Shown: piece after piece, positions 41,716 through 51,512 of the stretch
How positions within the stretch are numbered: position 1 is the first letter of the stretch
Layout of the letters: every line of letters starts with the position of its first letter
NCBI GenBank assembly: GCA_037349315.1
Contig: JBAIAC010000571.1
Span: forward strand, 5,001 to 69,000
From: Chelydra serpentina
Taxonomy: Eukaryota > Chordata > Testudines > Chelydridae
DNA: 64,000 nucleotides
Direction: 5' to 3'
Notes under the pieces: model-generated
Database searches by the model: none
What the model saw: only the letters and a program-made list of their open reading frames with translations
Told to the model about the DNA's origin: nothing
Position numbers and translations under genes: made by a program

Positions 41716-42299
41716 TCCATGGAGCCAGGCGATTGCCTGCATTTCGAACTCGAGTCCTCCGCCCCCCGCCCCTTCACACCCATATTCACAGCTGGGTAAT
41801 TAGCGTCGGCGCCGCCTCATTAATGAGCCCGCCTGGAAAGTGGAGGGGGGGTGTTAAACTCTCAGGGGGGCAGGGATGGGATTGGGTGTCTATAGGGCCC
41901 AGGCATACACAGCCCCCCCCCCAATCTCCATGCGCCCCCTATACACCCCACTCACCCCCTGCATCCCTAGAGTTCTCTGCAGCAGCCCCACTGCCCCCCC
42001 CACACTCCCCCAGCGCCCCTGCGTGCCGCTACCCCCCCCCCACGGAGCGTCCCCACAACGCCCCCACCCCATGCAGGGCCTCTGTATTCCAGCCCCCCCC
42101 CCTAAACTGGCAGGCGCTCCAGCCCCTCCCCGCGTTTAATTCTCTCTGGAGCTCAGGAGATTAATTGGCGACTTGGCTAATTAAGTTAAAAGCTGAAGCA
42201 GGAGACGGAGCCGCGGAATGGCTGAGACCCAGCCGGGGGGGGGGCAGATCAAAGCCAGCGCCCCGTGGAGGGGACAGGCCCCATTCCCGCCCCCCCCCC

Positions 42300-42600
42300 C
42301 CTGCCAGCCAGTCCCCGCCCTGGGGGGTGTGGGGGGAGCTGGTGCCCCCTAGGGACTGGGGTCCTGCCGTGGGGTGCAGAGGGGGCTGCTTACAGCCAGG
42401 ATTCCCGGGGTGCAGGGTTGGTTCATGGGGCCTGTGCCCCCCCTCCAGCCAGCCAGTCCCCGCCCTGGGGGGTGTGGGGGGAGCTGGTGCCCCCTAGGGA
42501 CTGGGGTCCTGCCGTGGGGTGCAGAGGGGGCTGCTTACAGCCGGGATTCCCGGGGTGCAGGGTTGGTTCATGGGGCCTGCGCCCCCCCCCCCCCAGTCCT
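42300..42600. repeat. ~145 bp tandem duplication
   Basis: Two nearly identical copies beginning GCCAGTCCCCGCCCTGGGGG and containing GCTGGTGCCCCCTAGGGACT and GGGCTGCTTACAGCC. Confidence 0.9.
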
Positions 42601-43036
42601 TGGCAGCCCCGGGCTCTGCCGCTGTCTGCTCTTAATGAAATGGCCGGTCTGGCTGGGTGCCGGGGACACGGGGCGTCTGCCCCCCCCCGCCCCGTTAATG
42701 TATCTTCAGGGACCGGGGCCAGGAGGCTGCGTCCACCTCTGGGGTGGGGCGCGGGCAGGAAGTGGGGATGGGGGTGCGACCCGGACAAGGACCTGGGGGG
42801 GGGTACATTGAGAATTGATCCCCCCCCCCCCCAGCCAGGTGAGAGCTTCCTGCTGCCCCGCCCACCTACCCCGGGCTCCCAAACTCCCCTGGCCTCCCCT
42901 ACACCTGCCCAACCAGCTCCCTGCCCCCCCCCTTGACCCTGCTCCCCCCCCCCCCCCCGCCATCGCTGGCCCTGTTGCCTGGCGCAGCGCGGGGAAAGGG
43001 GGAAAGATGCTGAATGGGCCCATTGCCACGGAGACT

Positions 43037-43050
43037 GTTTCCATGGAGAT
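43037..43050. promoter_or_regulatory. RFX X-box-like motif, intergenic
   Basis: GTTTCCATGGAGAT, with a nearby GTTGCCTGG half-site at 42974. Unique sequence about 2 kb upstream of the candidate SYT3 promoter. Confidence 0.35.
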
Positions 43051-43139
43051 GGCCGGTCCTCACCCCCCGGCTGCCAATCCTCCTGGAGGGGCTGGGGCTG
43101 AATTGGGGGGTGCGGTGGGAGGGGGCGTGGGAAAGGTGG

Positions 43140-43560
43140 GGGCTAGGGGTGGGGCTGGGAGCCAGGACGCCTGGGTTCTCTCCCTGGCTGCTGGAGCAGA
43201 GGGGGTGTGGTTATGAGCCAGGACTCCTGGGTTCTTTCCCCGGCTCTGGGAGGGGAGTGGGCTCTACTGGGTTAGAGCAGGGGGTGGCTGGGAGCCAGGA
43301 CTCCTGAGTTCTTTCCCCGGCTCTGGAAGGGTGGGGGGGACTAGGGTCTCCTGGGTTTGGGGACGGGCAGGAAATGGGAGCCAGGACTCCTGGGTTCTTG
43401 CCCTGGGAGGGGTGGACTAGGATCTACTGAATTAGAGTGGGGGTGGGGGGTAGGGAGCCAGGACTCCTGGGTTCTATCCCCATCTCGGAGAGGGGAGAGG
43501 GGGAGCTAGTGGGTTAGAACAGGAGGGGCTGGGAGCCAGGACTTCTGGGTCCTCTGTGTG
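43140..43560. repeat. tRNA-like SINE-head tandem copies
   Basis: Six diverged copies with GGGAGCCAGGACTCCTGGGT and GGGTTAGAGCAGG. Confidence 0.88.
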
Positions 43561-44589
43561 ACTGGGGGTGGGGTGGTTTGATGCGTCTGGTCCTGGCTGT
43601 TGGGTTGGAGCTGAGCGTCCCCCCCCCCATGGATTCCCGCCATGGCCCCAGGTCTGGGTAATTGCTCTTTCTGATCCTTTCTGATCGCGGCCGCCCCCTC
43701 AGGCCCGTCTGTCGCTTGGCATCAGCGTCCGGCGCTGAGACAGGCCTCGATCTGCCGGGCCGGCAGCTCCCCGCTCTGCTGGAGCGACACGGCGCCTGCA
43801 CACACACGTGTGTTTGTTCACCATCACTCGCACGCTCACCTCCTGGTTCCTGTGGCTAAGCCTCCCCCCCCACCCGGCGCCTTTCGGGGACCCTCCTCTC
43901 AGCTCATTCCTTTAGCACCCGCCACCGCCCGGTGCCCCATAGATCCCGCCCCAGCCGGCCTGGCTCCCCCCCCCCTCCAGCTTCCTGGGCTGCCCCAGAT
44001 CCTGCTCTGGCCTGGAGGGTGCCCCCCCCAGCTAACCCCCCCTCCGGCTTTTGGAGCTGCATGAGCTCCATGCACGTCGCTCTGAATCCTCAGCCGTGCG
44101 ACACACGAGTGTGCGAGGGTGGGTGTGATTGTGTGCGCACGAGGCCACCTTTAGCCCTGACCCCGTCCCCGCTCCAGGGCCCAGCCTGTCGGACGTGGCC
44201 CCCACAGCCCCTTAGTCGCACGGGCAAGGCCTGTGGGCTCACCCCATGGGTTCTCTCCCCAGCCCACAGCTGCTGTCCCCCGCGGCCAACCTGCTGTGGT
44301 GAACCCGGGTCCGGCGCTGACCAGGCCCCGTGGGGATCGTAGGGCAAAGGGACTCCCCCCCACCCCGCCCGCCCGCCCGCCCCAGGGAGTTTGCACCGTG
44401 GTCCCGTGACCCCCGGTGGCTCAGAGATAGCGACGGGCGGGGCCCCCACGGGGTGCGTGTGCCAGAGGCAGGGACACACACGCGTGTGCGTGTAACAGAC
44501 AGGGAGATCTGGGTCCTCGCCCCAAACCGTGCCAGGATCCCTCCCCCCCACCCCCGCTGTGGAACCTCAGACAGACACCTTGTCCAGCA
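43561..44589. other. Intergenic single-copy sequence upstream of SYT3
   Basis: GC-rich, with TTCTGATCCTTTCTGATCGCG and ACACACGTGTGTTTG (an E-box palindrome near 43800). No exon is recognised. Confidence 0.45.
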
Positions 44590-44865
44590 TGCAGCCACCT
44601 CTGGGGTGGGGCTCGGGACGGGGGTGGGGGGCTGGGTATACAGGGACCCCTCGCCCGGTGCTGGGATGCGGCTCCTCTGGGGTGGGGCTCGGGGGGGGGG
44701 GGCTGGGTATACAGGGACCCCTCGCCTGGTGCTGGGATGCGGCTCCTCTGGGGTTGGGCTCAGGGGGCGCTGGGTTGGGTATAGGGGGCCCCTCGCCTAG
44801 TGCTGGGACACGGCCCCTCTGGGGTGGGGCGCAGGGGGGGGGGCTGGGTACACGGGGGCCCCTCC
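44590..44865. repeat. ~60 bp minisatellite, CCCCTCGCCCGG family
   Basis: Four copies of GGCTGGGTATACAGGGACCC, CTCGCCCGGTGCTGGGATGC, GGCTCCTCTGGGGTGGGGC, in the same orientation as 24525-25290. Confidence 0.93.
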
Positions 44866-44889
44866 CCCCCTACACCGTGCTAGTCCCCT

Positions 44890-45115
44890 CTGCTGCCCCC
44901 TCCCCCCCCCACCTTGGCTGGGGTGACCGGGTCCCGCAGCTCCCCCCGCCCCCCTCTTGGCGTCTCCGGCCGGGCGCGGGCGCCCCCTGGCGGCCGGCGC
45001 GGGCTTTGCGGGGGGACCCGGCTGCTGCGCTCCCAGGCGCGGGGGAGGCGGGCGGAGGCGCATCGTCCCCGCGCAGCCGGCTCGGGTCGGTCGGCGGGGC
45101 TGGCGGCCCCGGCAG
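44890..45115 (+). promoter_or_regulatory. SYT3: CpG-rich region, candidate SYT3 promoter and first non-coding exon
   Basis: A dense CpG stretch of about 200 bases with no long ORF. It ends CCCCGGCAG|GTAGGG at 45115, a good splice donor on the + strand, and is the last strong CpG cluster with a donor upstream of the SYT3 coding exons. It could instead serve a different transcript. Confidence 0.45.
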
Positions 45116-45179
45116 GTAGGGACCGGCCGGGAGCTGGGGGGAGGGGAATCCAGCCCGCGGACACGCGGGGACTTGGGGT

Positions 45180-45605
45180 GCCAGGGAGGGGGAACGTGGG
45201 GGGCGGGGATGGGGGAAGCTGGGTTGGCAGAGAGAGATGGGGGTGCAGGGAGGGGAGGATTTGGGGGTGCAGGGAGGGGGAGCTGAGGGTGCTTGGAGGA
45301 TTTGGGGGGGTGCATCGAGGGGAGCTTGGGGTGCATCGAGGGGAAGGATTTGGGGGGTGCAGGAGGGGGCTGGAGGGGAGCTGGGTTGGCAGAGAGAGAT
45401 GGGGGTGGCAGGGAGGGGAGGATTCAGGGGTGCATTGAGGGGGGGGCTGGGTATGCAGGAGGGGAGGATTCAGGGGTGCATTGAGGGGAATGGGGGTGCA
45501 GGAGGGGAAGGATTTGGGGGTGCATTGAGGGGGGGCTTCAGGTGCAGGAGGGGAGGATTCGGGGGGTGCATTGCGGTGGGGCTTGGAGGGTGCCGGGTCT
45601 CTAGC
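45180..45605. repeat. GGGTGCAGGGAGGGGAGGAT short repeat
   Basis: Diverged 25-30 bp purine-rich units with GGGGGTGCATTGAGGGG. Confidence 0.88.
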
Positions 45606-46555
45606 GGATAGGAGTGAGGAGCGGTGTGATGGGGGGGGGCTGGAGGTTCTCTAGCCCGGGGGGGCGGGTGCTGGGGTCTGGTGGGTCTGCAGGTTGCCGT
45701 GGGGTCAGGGAGGATGTGGGGAATGCGTGGGGGGGGACGCGGGGTCTCCTAGTCCCTGGTCTGCTCCCACTTGTCTCCAGGAATTGGGGGGGGGAATGCT
45801 TGAGGGGGGGCTCAGGTCTCCTGGCCCCTGGGGGGGCAGAGTGGGGGCTGCGGGAGCTGCTCCAGCGCAGCTGCGTGCAGAGGGGGTCCCCCCCCCGCCG
45901 CGCAGGGTGTAATTAGGAGGCAGTCGCCTGTCGGGGGGGGGGGGGGTGTTTCTCAGCCTCCCGGCGGCTGTTGTGCCAACACGACGCCTAATGTGATTAG
46001 GAGCAAAACTGGAGCCAGCCCCGGCCGTGAGTGTGCGAGTGAGCGAGCGTGCGTGAGTGTGCGAGCGAGCAACGGCCCGCGTGTGTGCGTGAGCGTGTGA
46101 CACCAGCGCCGCTCCGGCTGGCTGCACGCGAGACGAAGACGCTGTGTGTGTGTGTGTGTGTGTGCGCGTGTCACCAGCGCGGCTCACGCTGGTGTGCGAG
46201 AGAGCGAGCGAGCCCGGGCGGGTGTGTGACACCGTGGTGGTGTGCGAGGCCCCCGCTGCTCACACTCTGGGGTTCCCCGCTAGGGCCCCTGCAAGAGAAA
46301 CCCCCCTTGGGGCTGATGTGTGGCAGAGATAGTGGGTGACACGCCTGGGGGGTGGGCGCACTCCCCTGCCCCTCTCGGCCCCGCGGGGGGCACAGCGGGA
46401 GGGTGCTGGGCCTTGCCACAGCATCCCAGGTCTCTGCCGTGGGGGATCGAGGCCTGTTCACGGAGCAGCGGGTGGGGGGCGTAGAGCAGGATCTGGGGGT
46501 TCAGAGAGAGTGGTGCACTCCCCCCACCTCCTCTGACCCACTTGACCCACTCCCC
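45606..46555. other. Probable SYT3 5' intron, no coding seen
   Basis: G-rich sequence, then a CpG/TG-rich tract (46020-46260) containing the inverted repeat CACCAGCG (46172-46179) and CGCTGGTG (46187-46194). No exon is recognised. Confidence 0.4.
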
Positions 46556-46830
46556 ACTGGGTGCCAGGTATAGAACCCAGGAGTCCTGGCTCCCAGCCCC
46601 TGCTCTAACCCACCAGACCCCACTCCCCTCCCCTCCCCTCCCCGAGCCGGGTAGAGAACCCCAGGAGTCTGGCTCCCATCCCCCCCTGCTCCAACCCACC
46701 AGACCCCACTCCCCTCCCAGAGCTGGGGAGAGAACCCAGGTGTCCTAGCTCCCAGTCTTCTCCCACAACTCACTAGGCCCCACTCCCCTCCTGCCAGCTG
46801 GGGAGAGAACCCAGGAGTCCTGCCACTCCG
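46555..46830 (-). repeat. tRNA-like SINE-head copies, antisense
   Basis: Four inverted copies with AGAGAACCCAGGAGTCC and CTCTAACCCACCAGACCCCA. Confidence 0.88.
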
Positions 46831-48009
46831 GCCACGGCTAGTCCCGGCCGCCTTGCGCCCTCCTTATCGAAGACCCTCTCAGGCCTGAACGTCGGGAATC
46901 GGTCCTGGCCCAGGGGCTGGCCCCTCCCCTGTCCCCCCCGGCGGCTGGAAGCAGCCCCCCCCATCCGCTGTTGAGCCACTGGAGAATCTCCCTGCGGTGT
47001 GTGTGTGTACGCGTGTGGGGGGGGGGGGGATTCCGGCTCCTGGCAGCGACAAGCGACATATCGAGCGGGCACGGGCTGGGGGTGCCCCGCGGGCAGCTCC
47101 GGTTACTGGAGCCGGGGCCGGCTGGGAGCTGGGACTCCTGGGTTCTATCCCTGGCAGAGCTCCGATCACGCCCCCCCCGCGCTGCCTCTGTCCCTCTGTG
47201 CCCCCCGGGGCTCAGGCGAATCAGCAGCAGCTTTAATTCTACCCCGACCCCTGGTGGGGGAGGCCGTGGGGGGGGGTGTGTCTCCGTGCTTTGCTCCGGC
47301 CGCCCGCGCCTGGCGACGGGGGTTCCCCTGGCTGATCCCCCCCCCCCCCCGCCCCGTGCGGCGCTGGTGACTCACCGTGCGGGGGAGCAGCGGCTGGAGA
47401 AATCCCAGCCACGGGGCGCGGGGTGGGCCCAGGGCGTCCGCGAGCCGGGCACACGCGGGTGCCCCCCCCCCAGCCCGTTTCGCACAAGCGTGTGCCCCGG
47501 AGGGTGTGTGCGTGTGTTGCACCTTTTCCCGGCCCACGCCTGCGTAGCGTGGCCAAGCCGTGTGTGCGTGTGGCCTGGCCAGACGCGATGTGACAAGGAG
47601 CAGCTGCCTGGCCTGGCCTGGGGGGGGAGACGGTGACACGGGCTGGCCAGGCCGCTCTGGGTCCCCGCCGGGGCCTGGCGCTTCTGTGCCAGCCAGGCCC
47701 CACCCCACTGATTCCCCCATCTCTGCCCCCCAGCGTCGGTCCCCAGGGAGGGAGCTGAGGCTGGCTCGGGGCGGGGGGGGACACTGGGGGGGGAGCCGGG
47801 CTGGAGCTGGCGATGACGGCGGGGGGGGGGGGGTACTTGGTATTCAGAGCAGGCGAGAGCCTGAACAGAGCCGAATGCGGCTGCAGCGGCGACACCGACC
47901 GACGGGTCCGGCCAGGCTGCTGCGGCCGGGAGCGGGAGTGAGCCCCCCGCCCCCACCGGCACCCTGGGGGGGGGGCTTCTCTCTCAGGAGGCAGAGACAA
48001 CACCCATCC
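46831..48009. other. Probable SYT3 5' intron, single copy
   Basis: GC-rich; one SINE-head fragment near 47125. No splice-bounded conserved peptide was seen on either strand. Confidence 0.4.
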
Positions 48010-48150
48010 CCCTGACAGCATGAGTAGGGAGAGAACCCAGGAGTCCTGGCTCCCAGCCCCCCCCTGTTCTAACCCACCAGACCCCACTCCCCTCCCATAG
48101 CCGGGGAGAGGACCCAGGAGTCCTGGCTCCCAGCCCCACTCTCTCCACCG
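48010..48150 (-). repeat. tRNA-like SINE-head copies, antisense
   Basis: Two inverted copies ending just before the G-rich array. Confidence 0.85.
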
Positions 48151-48239
48151 GGCTCTGGGGAGGGGAGGGTCTCCAGGGCCGAGCAGAGAAGACGGGGTGT
48201 GAGGGGGTGGGATGGGGCAGAGGGGATATGGGTGGAAGG

Positions 48240-50060
48240 AGGGGTGAGGCCGGGGGGGGAGGGGGCTGGAAGAAGGGGTGGGAGGTTGGGGTCTGGGGAG
48301 TGGGGTGGGCAGGGGGGAGGGGGCTGGAGTTATGGGGTTGGAAGAAGGGGTGGGAAGGTTGGGGTCTGGGGAGGGGGGTGGGCAGGGGGGGACGGGGCTG
48401 GAGTTATGGGGCTGGAAGAAGGGGTGGGAAGGTTGGGGTCTGGGGAGTGGGGTGGGCAGGGGGGAGGGGCTGGAGTTATGGGGCTGGAAGAAGGGGTGGG
48501 AAAGTTGGGGGCTGGGGAGGGGGCTGGGCAGGGGGGGAAGGGGCTGGAGTTATGGGGTTGGAAGAAGGGGTGGGAAGGTTGAGGAGTGGGGTGGGCAGGG
48601 GGGGAAGGAGCTGGAGTTATGGGGCTGGAAGAAGGGGTGGGAAGGTTGGGGTCTGGGGAGTGGGGTGGGCAGGGGGGAGGGGGCTGGAGTTATGGGGTTG
48701 GAAGAAGGGGTGGGAAGGTTGGGATCTGGGGAGGAGGGTGGGCAGGGGGGAAGGGGGCTGGAGTTATGGGGCTGGAAGAAGGGGTGGGAAGGTTGGGGTC
48801 TGGGGAGGAGGGTGGGCAGGGGGGGAGGGGGCTGGAGTTATGGGGTTGGAAGAAGGGGTGGGAAGGTTGGGGTCTGGGGAGGGGGGTGGGCAGGGGGGGA
48901 GGGGGCTGGAGTTATGGGGCTGGAAGAAGGGGTGGGAAGGTTGGGGTCTGGGGAGGGGGGAGGGCAGGGGGGGAAGGGGCTGGAGTTATGGGGCTGGAAG
49001 AAGGGGTGGGAAGGTTGGGGTCTGGGGAGGAGGGTGGGCAGGGGGGGAGGGGGCTGGAGTTATGGGGTTGGAAGAAGGGGTGGGAAGGTTGGGGTCTGGG
49101 GGAGGGGGGGAGGGGCTGGAGTTATGGGGCTGGAAGAAGGGGTGGAAGGTTGGGGTCTGGGGAGGGGGGTGGGCAGGGGGGGAAGGGGCTGGAGTTATGG
49201 GGCTGGAAGAAGGGGTGGGAAGGTTGGGGTCTGGGGAGGAGGGTGGGCAGGGGGGAGGGGGCTGGAGTTATGGGGCTGGAAGAAGGGGTGGGAAGGTTGG
49301 GGTCTTGGGAGGGGGATGGGCAGGGGGGAAGGGGCTGGAGTTATGGGGCTGGAAGAAGGGGTGGGAAGGTTGGGGTCTGGGAGGAGGGTGGGCAGGGGGG
49401 AGGGGGCTGGAGTTATGGGGTTGGAAGAAGGGGTGGGAAGGTTGGGGTCTGGGGAGTGGGGTGGGGAGGGGGGAGGGGGCTGGAGTTATGGGGCTGGAAG
49501 AAGGGGTGGGAAGGTTGGGGTCTGGGGAGTGGGGTGGGCAGGGGGGAGGGGGCTGGAGTTATGGGGCTGGAAGAAGGGGTGGGAAGGTTTGGGGTCTGGG
49601 GAGGAGGGTGGGCAGGGGGGAGGGGGGCTGGAGTTATGGGGCTGGAAGAAGGGGTGGGAAGGTTGGGGTCTGGGGAGGAGGGTAGTCAGGGGGGAGGGGG
49701 CTGGAGTTATGGGGCTGGAAGAAGGGGTGGGAAGGTTGGGGTCTGGGGAGTGGGGTGGGCAGGGGTGAGGGGGCTGGAGTTATGGGCTGGAAGAAGGGGT
49801 GGGAAGGTTGGGGTCTGGGAGTGGGGTGGGCAGGGGGGAGGGGGCTGGAGTTATGGGGCTGGAAGAAGGGGTGGGAAGGTTGGGTCTGGGGAGGAGGGCG
49901 GGGGAGGGGGAGGGGGCTGGAGTTATGGGGCTGGAAGAAGGGGTGGGAAGGTTGGGGTCTGGGGAGGGGGGTGGGCAGGGGGGAGGGGGCTGGAGTTATG
50001 GGGGCTGGAAGAAGGGTGGGAAGGTTCGGGTCTGGGGAGGGGGGTGGGCAGGGACGGGGC
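48240..50060. repeat. ~72 bp G-rich minisatellite, probable SYT3 5' intron
   Basis: About 25 copies of GGGCTGGAGTTATGGGGCTG, GAAGAAGGGGTGGGAAGGTT, GGGGTCTGGGGAGGGGGGTG, GGCAGGGGGG. Almost no C on the + strand. All three + frames stay open for about 500 codons, purely from composition. Confidence 0.97.
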
Positions 50061-50109
50061 TTGGGGGGGTGCAGATGCCTCCATCTAATGATCTCCCCCC
50101 CCCCCACAG

Positions 50110-50484
50110 GTACATGTGAATCTGGGGCAATCCACCCCCATACCAAGGCTCCAACCAACACCACCCCCAGGAGAAGAATCTCTGAGCCCCATTCTCCCCC
50201 CATGGAAAGGCCTGGCCCCCAGTTTCCCAGCACACCAGGCCTCGTGAGCCCCCCGTGGAGCATGACGGTGGCTGGCCTCATCCCGCTGATCCTGGAGCCG
50301 CCTGGAGGGGGCACCCTCGAGGGCCTGTCCCCCACCGCCCAGCATGGGAGGACCCGGGCACCCGCCCCCGTCCAAGCCACAGACTCCCCAGGACTGGTAC
50401 TGACCCCCAGCCCCCCACGTTCTGCCGGAACCACCCCCCCCCACCTGCACCCCAAGCCGGCAGGAGAAGGAGGCTGCTGAGCCG
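50110..50484 (+). other. Putative SYT3 5' UTR exon (or unrecognised coding exon)
   Basis: A single-copy island bounded by a long C tract plus CACAG acceptor (50109) and CCG|GTGAGT donor (50484), between two minisatellites. It contains several ATGs and a frame open from the acceptor to TGA at 50478-50480 (ending AGEGGC). I recognise no protein family. Position and strand fit a second 5' UTR exon of SYT3. Confidence 0.4.
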
Positions 50485-50689
50485 GTGAGTGGGGAGGGGA
50501 CCCGGCCTGGTGTGGGAGGGGCACGGGCCGGTCTGCAGGGGAGAGGGAGCGTGCCCCCCCGTCTCTGCGTAACGCGGGTCCCTGGCCGGTGCCCAAGCCG
50601 TGTGTCAGTGCACAAGGCTTCGCACGTGGGCGTGGCTGCTTCAGACCGTGGGAGGTCGTGCAAGTGGAGGCGCGTGCGAGACTGGATGG

Positions 50690-51200
50690 CTCTGCGGGCA
50701 GAAACTTGCGGGCATGTGTTTGTGTGGGTGTGTGTGCAAACACACACATGTCTGAGTGGGCATGGGCATGCAACTTCACATGGGTTTGTGTGGGCACAAG
50801 CGTGCAAATGCACATGGGCTTGTGTGGGCATGGGCGTGCAAATGCCCACGTGTCAGTGTGGACGCAGGCATGGAAATGTGCATGTTCGTGTGTATGTGCA
50901 AATGCACATGGGCTTTGTATGTGTGGGTGTGCAAACACACACATATTTGTGAGGGTGTGCAATGCACACCTGGTTTTGTGAGCACGGGCGTGCGGATGCA
51001 CATGTGTTTGGGTGTGTGCATGTCTGCATGTGCATGTGTGTGCAAATGCATATATGGGGTGTGCAAATGCACATGCTTGTGTGGGCATGGGCATGCAGAC
51101 CCATGTGCATTTCCATGAGTGTGTGGGTGAAAACACACGTGTTGGTGTGGGTGTGCGAATGCACATGCTTGTGTGGGCACTGGTGTGCAAATGTGCCCGT
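50690..51200. repeat. Degenerate GTGTGGGCATGGGCGTGCAAATGCACATG repeat
   Basis: TG/CA-rich diverged units of about 35-50 bp in the intron before the first SYT3 coding exon. Confidence 0.85.
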
Positions 51201-51344
51201 GTGCGTGGCACAGGGCAGGGGTGCGTGCGCCCCCCGGCTGTGCTGCCCGGTGGCTCGCCCTGTCTCAGGTGGGCTGGCTGTCGGGGGCGAGGCGGGCTGG
51301 GCCCCCCGGGGGCAGCTGACCGGCTCTCTCCCCACGGCGGGCAG

Positions 51345-51368
51345 ATGCTGCGGCGCCATGTCAGGTGA
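51345..51368 (+). CDS. SYT3 upstream ORF overlapping the start codon
   Basis: ATG CTG CGG CGC CAT GTC AGG TGA: a seven-codon ORF that starts at the first bases of the exon and ends after the SYT3 ATG, in a different frame. Such overlapping uORFs usually reduce initiation at the main start. It matters only if transcripts include this exon start. Confidence 0.45.
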   Translation: MLRRHVR

Positions 51369-51512
51369 CTACGAGGAGGACGTCTGCCGCGGGGCGCTCA
51401 CCCTGCTCAAGGAGCTCTGCTTCTCCCTGCGGGCGCTGGAGCAGCACGGAGAAATGCCTGGAGTTCACCGACCTGCTGCGCAACCGGGGGCACCCCCCGC
51501 CCACCGACTCGG
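51345..51512 (+). CDS. SYT3: SYT3 coding exon 1 (start, cysteine-rich N-terminus; +1 frameshift)
   Basis: The acceptor GCGGGCAG ends at 51344 and the start ATG is at 51358 (CGCGCCATGT-like context). It reads [30 protein letters not shown], then after one surplus G at 51448/51449 continues [21 protein letters not shown] to G|GTAAGG. With the base removed, Cys10, Cys21 and Cys33 sit at exactly the human spacing. A short upstream ATG at 51345 overlaps the start. Confidence 0.88.

Noticed and set aside
48207..50088. Three + strand frames of about 500 codons (GWKKGWEGWG...)
   Set aside because: All three frames are open through the 72 bp G-rich array, showing a compositional artefact.
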